This document shows, piece after piece, positions 1-5,486 of a stretch of DNA of 5,595 bases. Within the stretch, counting starts at the first letter, position 1. The number at the start of each line of letters is the position of its first letter. The position numbers were made by a program, and so were the translations under genes. The stretch comes from Thiothrix sp. (lineage in GTDB: Bacteria > Pseudomonadota > Gammaproteobacteria > Thiotrichales > Thiotrichaceae), in NCBI GenBank assembly GCA_011375245.1, contig DRMA01000241.1, positions 1 to 5,595 of the forward strand, in the 5' to 3' direction. The notes beneath the pieces are model-generated. The model searched no databases and was not told the origin of the DNA. It saw nothing but the letters and a program-made list of their open reading frames with translations.

Positions 1-20
1 AAAAACAATACGAGAAAAAA

Positions 21-299
21 ATGAAGTATATAAAGATAAAGTCCGTTTATTCTGAATCTATTTCTGCACCATGTCTTACAGAGCAAAAAAAAGAAGCAAA
101 GAAAAGACTAAGGTTGACAAGTAAAGAAATAGAGATTTTAAAAAAAATAGCAATAGGTTTTACATCTCAAGAAATTGCTACTATACAATGTCGTTCTTAT
201 CACACAGTCACAACACATATACGTAATATTTATAAAAAGCTATCAGTTAATTCGCGAGCCGAAGCCGTGTTTAAGGCGTGCCAGAATGAAATTTTATAG
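21..299 (+). CDS. Small stand-alone LuxR/GerE-type helix-turn-helix DNA-binding protein
   Basis: The 92-residue product is a probable cytoplasmic transcription regulator. Residues about 28-88 match the GerE/LuxR C-terminal helix-turn-helix: LTSKEIEILKKIAIG, then the scaffold/recognition helix pair QEIATIQCRSYHTVTTHIRN, then IYKKLSVNSRAEAV. The conserved EIE, G, EIA, TV, H, KL, V and R positions are kept. LuxR-family regulators are usually about 200 residues or more, with an N-terminal receiver or ligand-binding domain. Here only about 27 basic, undomained residues precede the HTH, so no sensor is encoded. It may be a naturally short GerE-only regulator (such proteins are known) or the tail of a decayed larger gene. 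Only 20 bases upstream are visible, so this cannot be settled. The ribosome site is weak: GAG, then seven A. Its targets are unknown; the convergent DUF4360 gene is the nearest neighbour. The family call is firm. Confidence 0.85.
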   Translation: MKYIKIKSVYSESISAPCLTEQKKEAKKRLRLTSKEIEILKKIAIGFTSQEIATIQCRSYHTVTTHIRNIYKKLSVNSRAEAVFKACQNEIL

Positions 300-319
300 A
301 TATTGTTTTTATAACTTAA

Positions 320-347
320 TAGGTAGCTATAATAAAATAGCTACCTA
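320..347. terminator. Bidirectional hairpin between convergent genes
   Basis: A perfect 11-bp stem (TAGGTAGCTAT at 320-330 with ATAGCTACCTA at 337-347) encloses the loop AATAAA. It lies 20 bases after the LuxR-type gene and 20 bases beyond the stop of the convergent gene, where a shared terminator would be expected. Neither side has a long T tract, so it is not a textbook intrinsic terminator. A second perfect 16-bp palindrome, GTTAATAATTATTAAC (357-372), overlaps the stop codon of the minus-strand gene. Confidence 0.55.
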
Positions 348-367
348 ATTATACTAGTTAATAATTA

Positions 368-1009
368 TTAACACTTACCATACTGCAAGTGGAAAACAAC
401 TTTGCCGCCAATATTCAACGAATCAACAACACCTATAGCGTAAGTATTTGCAGGAGCTTTTACGACCATTCTGGTGTGTGCATTAAGAATAGTATCCTCA
501 CCGCAATTCGACCAATTTCTTGTGAATGCTGCTAAGTTATCCTTGACATTGTAACCGTTAGAAATAGCTCCTTTCCATTTGGTACTTTTTCTAACCCTAT
601 TACTGTTTGAAAAGAAGTATTTTCGCATAAGTTTTGCTGTTGACTCCCAAGGTAGATCAAGATAGCCATCGTACTCCGCATTAATAAGCGTAACAGCTAA
701 GCCACTTGGCACATGAATATTCAGCGCAAGATTACAAGCAACTTGTTTTGTACTTCGGCGTGGTAAATTATCTAACTCAGCAGCATATTCATCAAATAAA
801 ATAGTTAATGTTTTACCATCTTCAGTAATAGTATAGTCCAGTGTACCTGATGGACATCCTTTTCCAGCATGTATTACATCAGTAAAATAAACAGTATTTG
901 CTGCTCCAGTATAGGGGGTGCCTCCTGCGGAGGCTTGTAATGGAAATACGACCAGCGCAAATAAACTTGCAGAGGCAATAATTCCTTTTAAATGACTCTT
1001 GAATTTCAT
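368..1009 (-). CDS. Secreted DUF4360-family protein
   Basis: The 213-residue product is a secreted protein of unknown function. I chose the ATG at 1009 over an in-frame ATG at 1072 for three reasons: AAGGAAAG lies at proper distance before it, it starts a typical Sec signal peptide (basic MKFKSHLKG, hydrophobic core, cleavage after ASA), and the likely promoter lies at 1062-1089, so its start would fall inside the longer version. The mature part fits DUF4360, a family in bacteria and fungi: GCPSGTLDYTITEDGKTLTI, LFDEYAAEL, a basic RRSTK followed by ACNLALNIHVPSGLAV, and a YDGYLDLP strand. Four cysteines (in GKGCPSG, VACNLA, SNCGED and the terminal GKC) are positioned as disulphide partners for an extracytoplasmic fold. 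No catalytic motif is visible. It is probably transcribed alone, because 335 bases separate it from the gene upstream. Confidence 0.82.
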   Translation of the reverse strand: MKFKSHLKGIIASASLFALVVFPLQASAGGTPYTGAANTVYFTDVIHAGKGCPSGTLDYTITEDGKTLTILFDEYAAELDNLPRRSTKQVACNLALNIHVPSGLAVTLINAEYDGYLDLPWESTAKLMRKYFFSNSNRVRKSTKWKGAISNGYNVKDNLAAFTRNWSNCGEDTILNAHTRMVVKAPANTYAIGVVDSLNIGGKVVFHLQYGKC

Positions 1010-1061
1010 AATGCTTTCCTTTAAATACAATTTAATATTATCAATTACATTTATAATTACG

Positions 1062-1089
1062 TTTATAGACATAACGCGCCAGTTGTTAA
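1062..1089 (-). promoter_or_regulatory. Putative sigma70 promoter of the DUF4360 gene
   Basis: On the minus strand, TTAACA (1089-1084, five of six to TTGACA) is followed after 16 bases by TATAAA (1067-1062, five of six to TATAAT). Transcription would begin near 1055, giving a leader of about 46 bases before the ATG at 1009. The -35 element overlaps the outer arm of the palindrome at 1081-1148, so a protein bound there could control it. Such matches are easy to find in A+T-rich DNA, so confidence is moderate. Confidence 0.42.
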
Positions 1090-1148
1090 TATATTTTATT
1101 AATCAGTATAAAATAAAATTTTATACTGAGCTAAATTAAATAACAACT
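1081..1148. repeat. 68-bp imperfect palindrome upstream of the DUF4360 gene
   Basis: The inner part is a perfect 12-bp inverted repeat, TCAGTATAAAAT (1103-1114) and ATTTTATACTGA (1118-1129), separated by AAA. Outer arms AGTTGTTA (1081-1088) and TAACAACT (1141-1148) are also perfect, and the 11-14 bases between the arms are partly complementary. The structure sits just upstream of the likely promoter. It could be an operator, a short palindromic mobile remnant, or a transcribed hairpin. No T tract follows on either strand, so a terminator is less likely. Confidence 0.65.
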
Positions 1149-1344
1149 TCGGGTATTTTAAGTCGATTGGTATTCTATTTATATCGTTAGAACTAGGTAT
1201 TTTTTAATGTATTTAAAATTAATGGAGATTTTTGATAATACTTTTATTTTACTCATATTTCTGAGATTAATGAAATTAATTTATGGCATCCTTCATAAAT
1301 GTTAAAAATGATTTACAGTTTGAAGCCTGCTGGGAATCTAACTG

Positions 1345-3291
1345 TTAATTAATTGTCTTAGCCAACCGTACCAAATTCATAAATTCCGCCCGATAACCAA
1401 ACAAATCCTCACCCTTTGCTGTTTGTGCTAATTTAATAACATCATCATAATCATAAGAACCTGTATAAGTCCCGCTGCGTAATAGTTGCCCAAAGGCAGC
1501 CACCGCTGTCGCAAAGCGTATTTCACTAGAAACCGCATTAATATTATCAGCCGTCTCTGCAATGTGTATCGGCGTTTCAATTAATTGGCTTTTATCCTCA
1601 TTAGGCAATTTATAGCGTAACTTTAAAAAACCATATTCGCGTTGTTTCTCATCGGTATCTACGGCGAATATTTCTGTTTTAGGCATTTTTTCAGTGTAAC
1701 GCAATGGATCAATGTATTCATTTTTGCTTCCCACCAGCGTTAATTCATAAATGGCAGTAACGGTGTGTCCTGCACCAATATCCCCTGCATCGACCTTATC
1801 ATTGTTAAAATCTTCACGGTTTAAACGACGCGTTTCATAGCCAATTAAACGGTATTGACTGACGACATTAGGGTTAAATTCTAGCTGGATTTTTACGTCT
1901 TTAGCAATGGTAAACAAGGTTGATGACGCTTCTTCAACCAGTACCTTGCGTGCTTCTGATAAGCTATCAATATAAGCAGCATTACCATTCCCTTGTTGTG
2001 CTAATGTTTGCATCAGCTCATCATGATAATTCCCCATGCCAAACCCTAACACCGATAAGAAAACACCCGATTGGCGCTTACGTTCAATAAAACTTTTTAA
2101 CGCCTCTGGCGTACTCAGCCCCACGTTAAAATCACCATCCGTTGCCAGAATAACCCGATTAACAGCGTTCTTATCATAATTGGCTTCGGCCAATTGATAG
2201 GCTAGATCAATGCCTTTCCCACCTGCGGTTGAGCCACCTGCATCGAGGCGTTCGAGTGCTTGAATAATGGTTTGTTTGTGTTTTACGTTAGTGGGTTCTA
2301 AAACAACACCTGCACTGCCTGCATAGGCAACGATGGCAACCGTATCACTAGGCTGAAGGCTGGATAAGAGCAATTTAAAGGCATTTTTTAATAACGGCAA
2401 TTTGTTGGCCTCATCCATTGAACCAGAGGTATCTAATAAGAAAACCAGATTAGATTTTGGTTGCGTTTGCTTAGGCAATTGATAGCCTTTTATACCAATA
2501 TGCAGTAATTTTGTATCTACATTCCACGGTGTTGGCATTACTGTCGTCGTGGTTTGAAAGGGGTGTTTGCTCTCTTTTGGAGTAGGGTAATGATAAGGAA
2601 AGTAATTGATCAATTCCTCAATACGCACCACATCTTTTTCTGGCAATGTATTTTGCTGAATAGCAGCACGCATGAAACTGTAGGCTGCGGTATCAACATC
2701 AATAGAAAAGGTTGATACAGGATTCGTTTTTGTGAAGATAAACGGAGTAGTTTCTATGGCAGGAAATTGATCGCTATTTTGTTGCAATGACACTGTTGAT
2801 AAGGGGTTGACATACATACGATAGGGTGACTCTGCCACATAATCGCCACCACAACCAGCAAGCGTCACCCTAACTAATTTTTTTGCTTGATAGATTTTAG
2901 CACCCGCTTTAACCACCACAACAATATCACTGCTTTTACTCATTTTGATGCGTGTTTTTATCAATGGAAGCGTCTGTTCACTCAACGAAAAAGAAGCAAC
3001 GAATGGCGATGGATTATTTTTAACAAGTAAGTAGATGGTCGAAGCGCCTTTAATTGTTGTGCTAACGGTAATAGGAACAACCATTCCATTTTCTGCAATC
3101 TCGGGGGCTTTAATAACGATTTGCTCAGAATATTCTGCCTGATCAGCACCTATTTTACTCATAATAGCGTTAAAAGAGGTCGTATCATTAGCCCATGCTA
3201 AGGTGTGGAATACTAATAAAAAGACTATTAAGACCCACGCTGTTACTAAAACAAGAGGGGATATTTTTTTGCAAAAAAATTGATTGTTCAT
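1345..3291 (-). CDS. Exported SoxY-like / YfbK-type von Willebrand factor A fusion protein
   Basis: The 648-residue exported protein joins two families. Residues 1-34 form a Sec-type signal or anchor (NNQFFCKK, then a long hydrophobic stretch, possible cleavage after AWA). Residues about 40-149 match SoxY, the sulphur-carrier subunit of the periplasmic Sox thiosulphate pathway: APEIAENGMVVPITV, NPSPFVASFSL, TRIKM, and finally VTLAGCGG, with the carrier cysteine at 147 (SoxY normally ends in GGCGG). Residues about 190-236 resemble the N-terminal vWF_A segment of YfbK proteins (FSIDVDTAAYSFMRAAI, EELINYF). The VWA domain follows with an intact metal site: DTSGS (D287, S289, S291), T355 in GGSTAGG, and D385 in ATDGD. 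The C-terminal ~180 residues match DUF3520, ending LFGYRAEFMNLVRLAK. Two adjacent ATGs (3294, 3291) follow AGGA; 3291 has the better 7-base spacing. No soxZ or other sox gene is visible, so function is inferred only as periplasmic, perhaps sulphur-linked, metal-dependent protein binding. Confidence 0.88.
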   Translation of the reverse strand: MNNQFFCKKISPLVLVTAWVLIVFLLVFHTLAWANDTTSFNAIMSKIGADQAEYSEQIVIKAPEIAENGMVVPITVSTTIKGASTIYLLVKNNPSPFVASFSLSEQTLPLIKTRIKMSKSSDIVVVVKAGAKIYQAKKLVRVTLAGCGGDYVAESPYRMYVNPLSTVSLQQNSDQFPAIETTPFIFTKTNPVSTFSIDVDTAAYSFMRAAIQQNTLPEKDVVRIEELINYFPYHYPTPKESKHPFQTTTTVMPTPWNVDTKLLHIGIKGYQLPKQTQPKSNLVFLLDTSGSMDEANKLPLLKNAFKLLLSSLQPSDTVAIVAYAGSAGVVLEPTNVKHKQTIIQALERLDAGGSTAGGKGIDLAYQLAEANYDKNAVNRVILATDGDFNVGLSTPEALKSFIERKRQSGVFLSVLGFGMGNYHDELMQTLAQQGNGNAAYIDSLSEARKVLVEEASSTLFTIAKDVKIQLEFNPNVVSQYRLIGYETRRLNREDFNNDKVDAGDIGAGHTVTAIYELTLVGSKNEYIDPLRYTEKMPKTEIFAVDTDEKQREYGFLKLRYKLPNEDKSQLIETPIHIAETADNINAVSSEIRFATAVAAFGQLLRSGTYTGSYDYDDVIKLAQTAKGEDLFGYRAEFMNLVRLAKTIN

Positions 3292-3496
3292 CATCAAATC
3301 CTGATCGGTCAATAACAAAACAAGGCAAGCAGCTCTTGCACTTGATGCATTCAATAACTGTACATTGATTGCAATAGATATTGATGACGCTAGACTGACG
3401 TTTTTCTGACATTTTTGTTAGAAAACGTTGATGTTTGAACTTTTATCATTCATTAATGGAGAAAATAACACAATTTTATTTCACAACTAAATAGCT

Positions 3497-3505
3497 TGTT
3501 ATAAT
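3497..3505 (+). promoter_or_regulatory. Extended -10 promoter of the repeat-protein gene
   Basis: TG-T-TATAAT is a perfect extended -10 element. No good -35 is seen; TTTCAC at 3479-3484 with a 15-base spacer is the nearest. Transcription would start near 3512, giving a leader of about 38 bases to the ATG at 3550. The bases after the -10, GCCCTGCCC, are G+C-rich in an otherwise A+T-rich region. Such discriminators are typical of growth-rate or ppGpp-responsive promoters, but that link is only a suggestion here. Confidence 0.55.
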
Positions 3506-3549
3506 GCCCTGCCCTTATCAACTTTAATTATTTTTAAGAGAAATGCCTT

Positions 3550-4605
3550 ATGACCTTAAAGAAAAATAGTTTTTTTTCTCCTTATATTCGCTATTGGTTG
3601 GGAATATTTTTTCTTTGTATTTCCTCAATAACGTTCTCAGCGACACCAACAATTAATCTGCCTACTGTGGGTTCTACCCTTGAATCTTCTGCACGCTTTT
3701 CTTGGAATTATCAAGAGATGGCAAATTATTGGATGACGATAGGAAGTAGCCCTGAAGCAAGTGATATTGCAGATTCTGGAATAATGTTAGATGACAATTG
3801 GCTTGTAACCCTCGTACCAAGTAAAAGTAAGAAACTTTATGTCCGTCTTTGGTATAAAGCACCAACTGATAATGAATGGGAACATATAGATGCCATCTAT
3901 AAATCAGCTACACTTCCCAACGACACATCATTAGTTATATCACCAACACCAAATTCGATTATATCCTCAAACACGATCACTTTCGAAATCAATAAAGATA
4001 ATGAAAAAATAAGCACTTGGGATCGTCTTGCCTTAACAGAGTTACCTGAGTTTCCTAATACACTACTCTATTTTAAACGAAACTTAGGCGCAACGAGCAG
4101 TCATACCATCACTGATTTACAACGTTCACCTCATCGTTATATCTATGCTCATATATCAGTCACACTCACTAATGGAGAACGTAAAAATGCACGTATCAGA
4201 TATAGAACATATGGAATACCTTATTTAACTGCGCCAAAAACAGGGTCAACGCTATCAAGTAATAAGATGGATCTACAATGGATAAACAATAATATTGCTA
4301 TAGAAGAGTATTCGTTAAAAGTAGGAACTAAACCTGAAGGAGATGATATTTTTTCTAGAAGTTCGTTGCCAAGTAACATGAGAAGTTTTCGTGTACATAA
4401 TCTTCCTGAGGATGGAAAGTCTATTTTTGTACGCCTAGGCTATAAAACAGAGGGTAACTGGAAATTTATTGATAATGTTTATAAGGCACATAATAAAACG
4501 ACTAATATATCTCCATTTATCCAATGCCTCTTTCAATGCAAAGAGGATAGAAGGGGGGGAGCGAGTCTGATGTCGAACAGCTACTCTAATTCTAGTTCAT
4601 ACTAA
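3550..4605 (+). CDS. Exported protein of three tandem Ig/FN3-like repeats
   Basis: The 351-residue product is a predicted secreted or surface protein of unknown function. A Sec signal peptide (residues 1-31, cleavage near TFSA) is followed by three repeats of about 90 residues. Repeat 1 (about 32-119) and repeat 3 (about 222-313) share the pattern LPxxGSTL, W, a YxxxxGxxPEGxDI segment, then an FVRLxYK strand and a W-x(3)-ID-x-YK ending. Repeat 2 (about 128-221) is divergent but keeps SPTPNSI, an IYAHISV strand and the IRYRTYG ending. The pattern fits beta-sandwich modules common in surface proteins of gammaproteobacteria. After repeat 3 comes an odd tail: CLFQC (C326, C330), a basic KEDRRGG, and a Ser/Asn-rich end. 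A run of seven G (4553-4559) encodes the RGG part. The start follows a weak AAGAG site; an ATG at 3543 is out of frame. Confidence 0.82.
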   Translation: MTLKKNSFFSPYIRYWLGIFFLCISSITFSATPTINLPTVGSTLESSARFSWNYQEMANYWMTIGSSPEASDIADSGIMLDDNWLVTLVPSKSKKLYVRLWYKAPTDNEWEHIDAIYKSATLPNDTSLVISPTPNSIISSNTITFEINKDNEKISTWDRLALTELPEFPNTLLYFKRNLGATSSHTITDLQRSPHRYIYAHISVTLTNGERKNARIRYRTYGIPYLTAPKTGSTLSSNKMDLQWINNNIAIEEYSLKVGTKPEGDDIFSRSSLPSNMRSFRVHNLPEDGKSIFVRLGYKTEGNWKFIDNVYKAHNKTTNISPFIQCLFQCKEDRRGGASLMSNSYSNSSSY

Positions 4606-4614
4606 ATTTGACTA

Positions 4615-4640
4615 GGTTACGAGACTGAAGCCTCGTAACC
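4615..4640. terminator. Bidirectional hairpin between convergent genes
   Basis: GGTTACGAG (4615-4623) pairs perfectly with CTCGTAACC (4632-4640) around an 8-base loop. It begins 9 bases after the stop of the plus-strand repeat-protein gene and lies 33 bases beyond the stop of the convergent gene. This position suits a shared terminator. There is no proper T run directly after the stem on either strand, so efficiency is uncertain. Confidence 0.55.
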
Positions 4641-4673
4641 AAAACTCTACATCGGTTTTCTTCTAGCTGTTGA

Positions 4674-5030
4674 TTAATGCACAGGCAAAACAGGCATTTT
4701 ATAAGGCTTAGGCAAAGCAACCGCTGCATTGGCTTGACCACTTGTTTGTGCATTTTCAACTACGCTTACATTTGAGTAGCCTGCTTGTGTATTCAGGTTA
4801 GCTGCTGCTTGCTGCGCTGCATTGGCTTGTACATTAACACCAGCACCTGCTGATAACGCCTCATTAAGTTGTCCTTGGTTTTGCGCTGAAGTAATTACCG
4901 ATACATTACCAGCACCCTGTTGTACATTTGAATTTGTTGCACCTTGAATGGCAGTATTGCTTTGACCGTTACTTGCAAATGCAGATGTGCTTAATAGAGC
5001 GATAAGAACAGCCGTTGATAATGTTTTCAT
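4674..5030 (-). CDS. Small exported Asn/Gln/Ala-rich repeat protein
   Basis: The 118-residue product starts with a clear Sec signal peptide (MKTLSTAVLIALLSTSAFA, cleavage before SNGQ). The mature ~99 residues are low in complexity, rich in N, Q, A, S, G and V, with no cysteine and almost no charge. Two imperfect units are visible: about 36-59 (QQGAGNVSVITSAQNQGQLN) and about 80-103 (QAGYSNVSVVENAQTSGQAN). Each has a short VSV strand followed by an A-Q-x(2)-G-Q-x-N motif. This is reminiscent of amyloid-forming surface subunits such as curlins, but the spacing is not the curlin repeat and I do not assign that family. A short Pro-rich tail (LPKPYKMPVLPVH) ends the protein. AAGGA lies 7 bases before the ATG, so the start is secure. 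Its own promoter carries a CRP box, suggesting carbon- or cAMP-linked control. The function is unknown. Confidence 0.8.
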   Translation of the reverse strand: MKTLSTAVLIALLSTSAFASNGQSNTAIQGATNSNVQQGAGNVSVITSAQNQGQLNEALSAGAGVNVQANAAQQAAANLNTQAGYSNVSVVENAQTSGQANAAVALPKPYKMPVLPVH

Positions 5031-5119
5031 GATAAATTCCTTGTCGTTAAATGGGGCTAAGTTTTTAATAAAGAAGCAATGTTAAGGGGTTTGTGCGTTG
5101 CTTCATTCAACATGCACTC

Positions 5120-5125
5120 AGTATA
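5120..5125 (-). promoter_or_regulatory. -10 element of the Asn/Gln-rich protein gene
   Basis: TATACT on the minus strand matches TATAAT at five of six positions. A start near 5113 would give a leader of about 83 bases. The -35 region (about 5143-5148) is CAATCT, a poor match that overlaps the CRP box, which is typical of promoters that depend on an activator. Confidence 0.55.
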
Positions 5126-5146
5126 AGCGGCATTCACCAAGAAGAT

Positions 5147-5162
5147 TGTGAAATAGATCACA
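5147..5162 (-). promoter_or_regulatory. Perfect CRP/Vfr-type binding site
   Basis: TGTGA-AATAGA-TCACA matches both half-sites of the CRP consensus exactly with the required 6-base gap, and the flanks add to the 22-bp match. Its centre (between 5154 and 5155) lies 41.5 bp before the start predicted from the TATACT -10. This is the classical class II activator position. A weaker second box, TGTAA-ATTTAT-TCACT (5166-5181, eight of ten), sits 19 bp further upstream. The target is the gene at 4674-5030. Confidence 0.75.
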
Positions 5163-5288
5163 GTTTGTAAATTTATTCACTATCAACGATACCTTATGGA
5201 TACTTTGTCCCATACGTACGCCTTGCTCCTAACTAAACAACACATAAGTAGATGGTCATCATTATTTTAACAAAGAGAGCATAACTTC

Positions 5289-5316
5289 GTAGGGTGGATA
5301 AGGCACGCCATCCACC
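5289..5316 (+). repeat. GTAG-REP hairpin, left copy
   Basis: GTAG (5289-5292) is followed by the stem GGTGGAT (5293-5299) and ATCCACC (5310-5316) with a 10-base loop. A GTAG head with a G+C-rich hairpin is the hallmark of REP sequences mobilised by RAYT (TnpA-REP) transposases. It is G+C-rich compared with its surroundings. Confidence 0.75.
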
Positions 5317-5333
5317 ATGCTACGTAGCCATGC

Positions 5334-5361
5334 GGCGGATGGCGTACCTTATCCGCCCTAC
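5334..5361 (-). repeat. GTAG-REP hairpin, right inverted copy
   Basis: Read on the minus strand this is GTAG (5361-5358) followed by the stem GGCGGAT/ATCCGCC and a 10-base loop. It matches the left copy at 25 of 28 positions. Two of the three differences are the paired positions 7 and 26 (T-A in the left copy, C-G here) and the third is in the loop. With the left copy and the central palindrome GCTACGTAGC (5319-5328) it forms an inverted REP doublet (REPIN-like). Confidence 0.75.
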
Positions 5362-5486
5362 AACGTCTTTATTATTTTGTTAAAATATTTTTGATGGTGG
5401 TCTTAAGCCTCCTCCAGTCCCACCATTAATTACTGTATCTTCTTCACTTTTATCGAGCACCTTGGCTTGGGGTTTGCGGAGATGCC

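Larger units (their letters stand above)
1010..1344. other. Non-coding stretch upstream of the DUF4360 gene
   Basis: This A+T-rich stretch holds the ribosome site and likely promoter of the DUF4360 gene, and a long imperfect palindrome (1081-1148), both listed separately. From 1149 to 1344 I see no convincing gene or RNA. Just past the stop of the VWA gene there is only a weak stem, CAGTT (1316-1320) with AACTG (1340-1344), which could be a poor terminator. Confidence 0.6.
5249..5403. mobile_element. Palindromic MITE-like element with REP doublet core
   Basis: The borders can be read because the element interrupts a duplicated sequence whose uninterrupted version is at 5487-5592. The single TAAG there (5527-5530) appears on both sides here (5245-5248 and 5404-5407), as a 4-bp target duplication would. 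The ends are imperfect inverted repeats: AGATGGTCATCA on the left and, inverted, AGACCACCATCA on the right (8 of 12). Next come perfect 12-bp inverted repeats TATTTTAACAAA (5263-5274) and its complement (5376-5387), each exactly 14 bases from the two REP hairpins at the core. It encodes no protein, so it must have moved by an enzyme supplied elsewhere. The left border could be 5249 or 5250. I cannot name the transposase family. Confidence 0.8.
5211..5470 (-). pseudogene. Decayed partial copy of the neighbouring gene's 3' end, split by a mobile element
   Basis: Two blocks align to the 3' end of the gene entering from the right edge. Block 5404-5470 matches 5527-5592 with about ten differences and one extra base, and reads QAKVLDKSEEDTVI before the frame is lost (intact: QAKLLEKSEEETAI). 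Block 5211-5248 matches 5493-5530 with four transitions and no gap; read in the parent frame it is YVLFS, a TAG stop in place of Gln, then EQGVRM. The homology runs past the stop codon, with GATACCTTATG at 5188-5198 matching 5481-5491. The blocks are parted by the element at 5249-5403, which accounts for the offset change (123 versus 282). The copy is non-coding now. It arose as a tandem partial duplication, since it directly follows the parental stop. Confidence 0.85.

Noticed and set aside
1010..1072. Longer N-terminus of the DUF4360 protein starting at 1072
   Set aside because: It would bury the signal peptide behind 21 A+T-coded residues, has a weaker ribosome site, and would need transcription to start upstream of the predicted promoter.
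2830..2890. Lipobox LAGC at Cys147 of the SoxY-VWA protein, implying a lipoprotein with an internal start
   Set aside because: The preceding residues are not a hydrophobic signal and match SoxY continuously, so LAGCGG is better read as the SoxY carrier motif.
3292..3354. Longer N-terminus of the SoxY-VWA protein starting at 3354
   Set aside because: The extra residues precede a complete signal sequence, and a good AGGA site stands directly before the ATG pair at 3294/3291.
3188..3412. 74-codon minus-strand ORF as a protein gene
   Set aside because: It has no ribosome site, overlaps the start of the SoxY-VWA gene in another frame by about 100 bases, and its C-terminal half is a shadow. Only the Cys-rich upstream part is mentioned, as a weak finding.
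3674..3865. 63-codon minus-strand ORF
   Set aside because: It lies wholly inside the well-supported plus-strand repeat-protein gene, with no ribosome site and no recognisable domain.
5289..5361. Strong hairpin as a rho-independent terminator of the right-edge gene
   Set aside because: The structure is a two-REP inverted doublet inside a mobile element with a defined border and no T tract, more than 120 bases from the stop codon.
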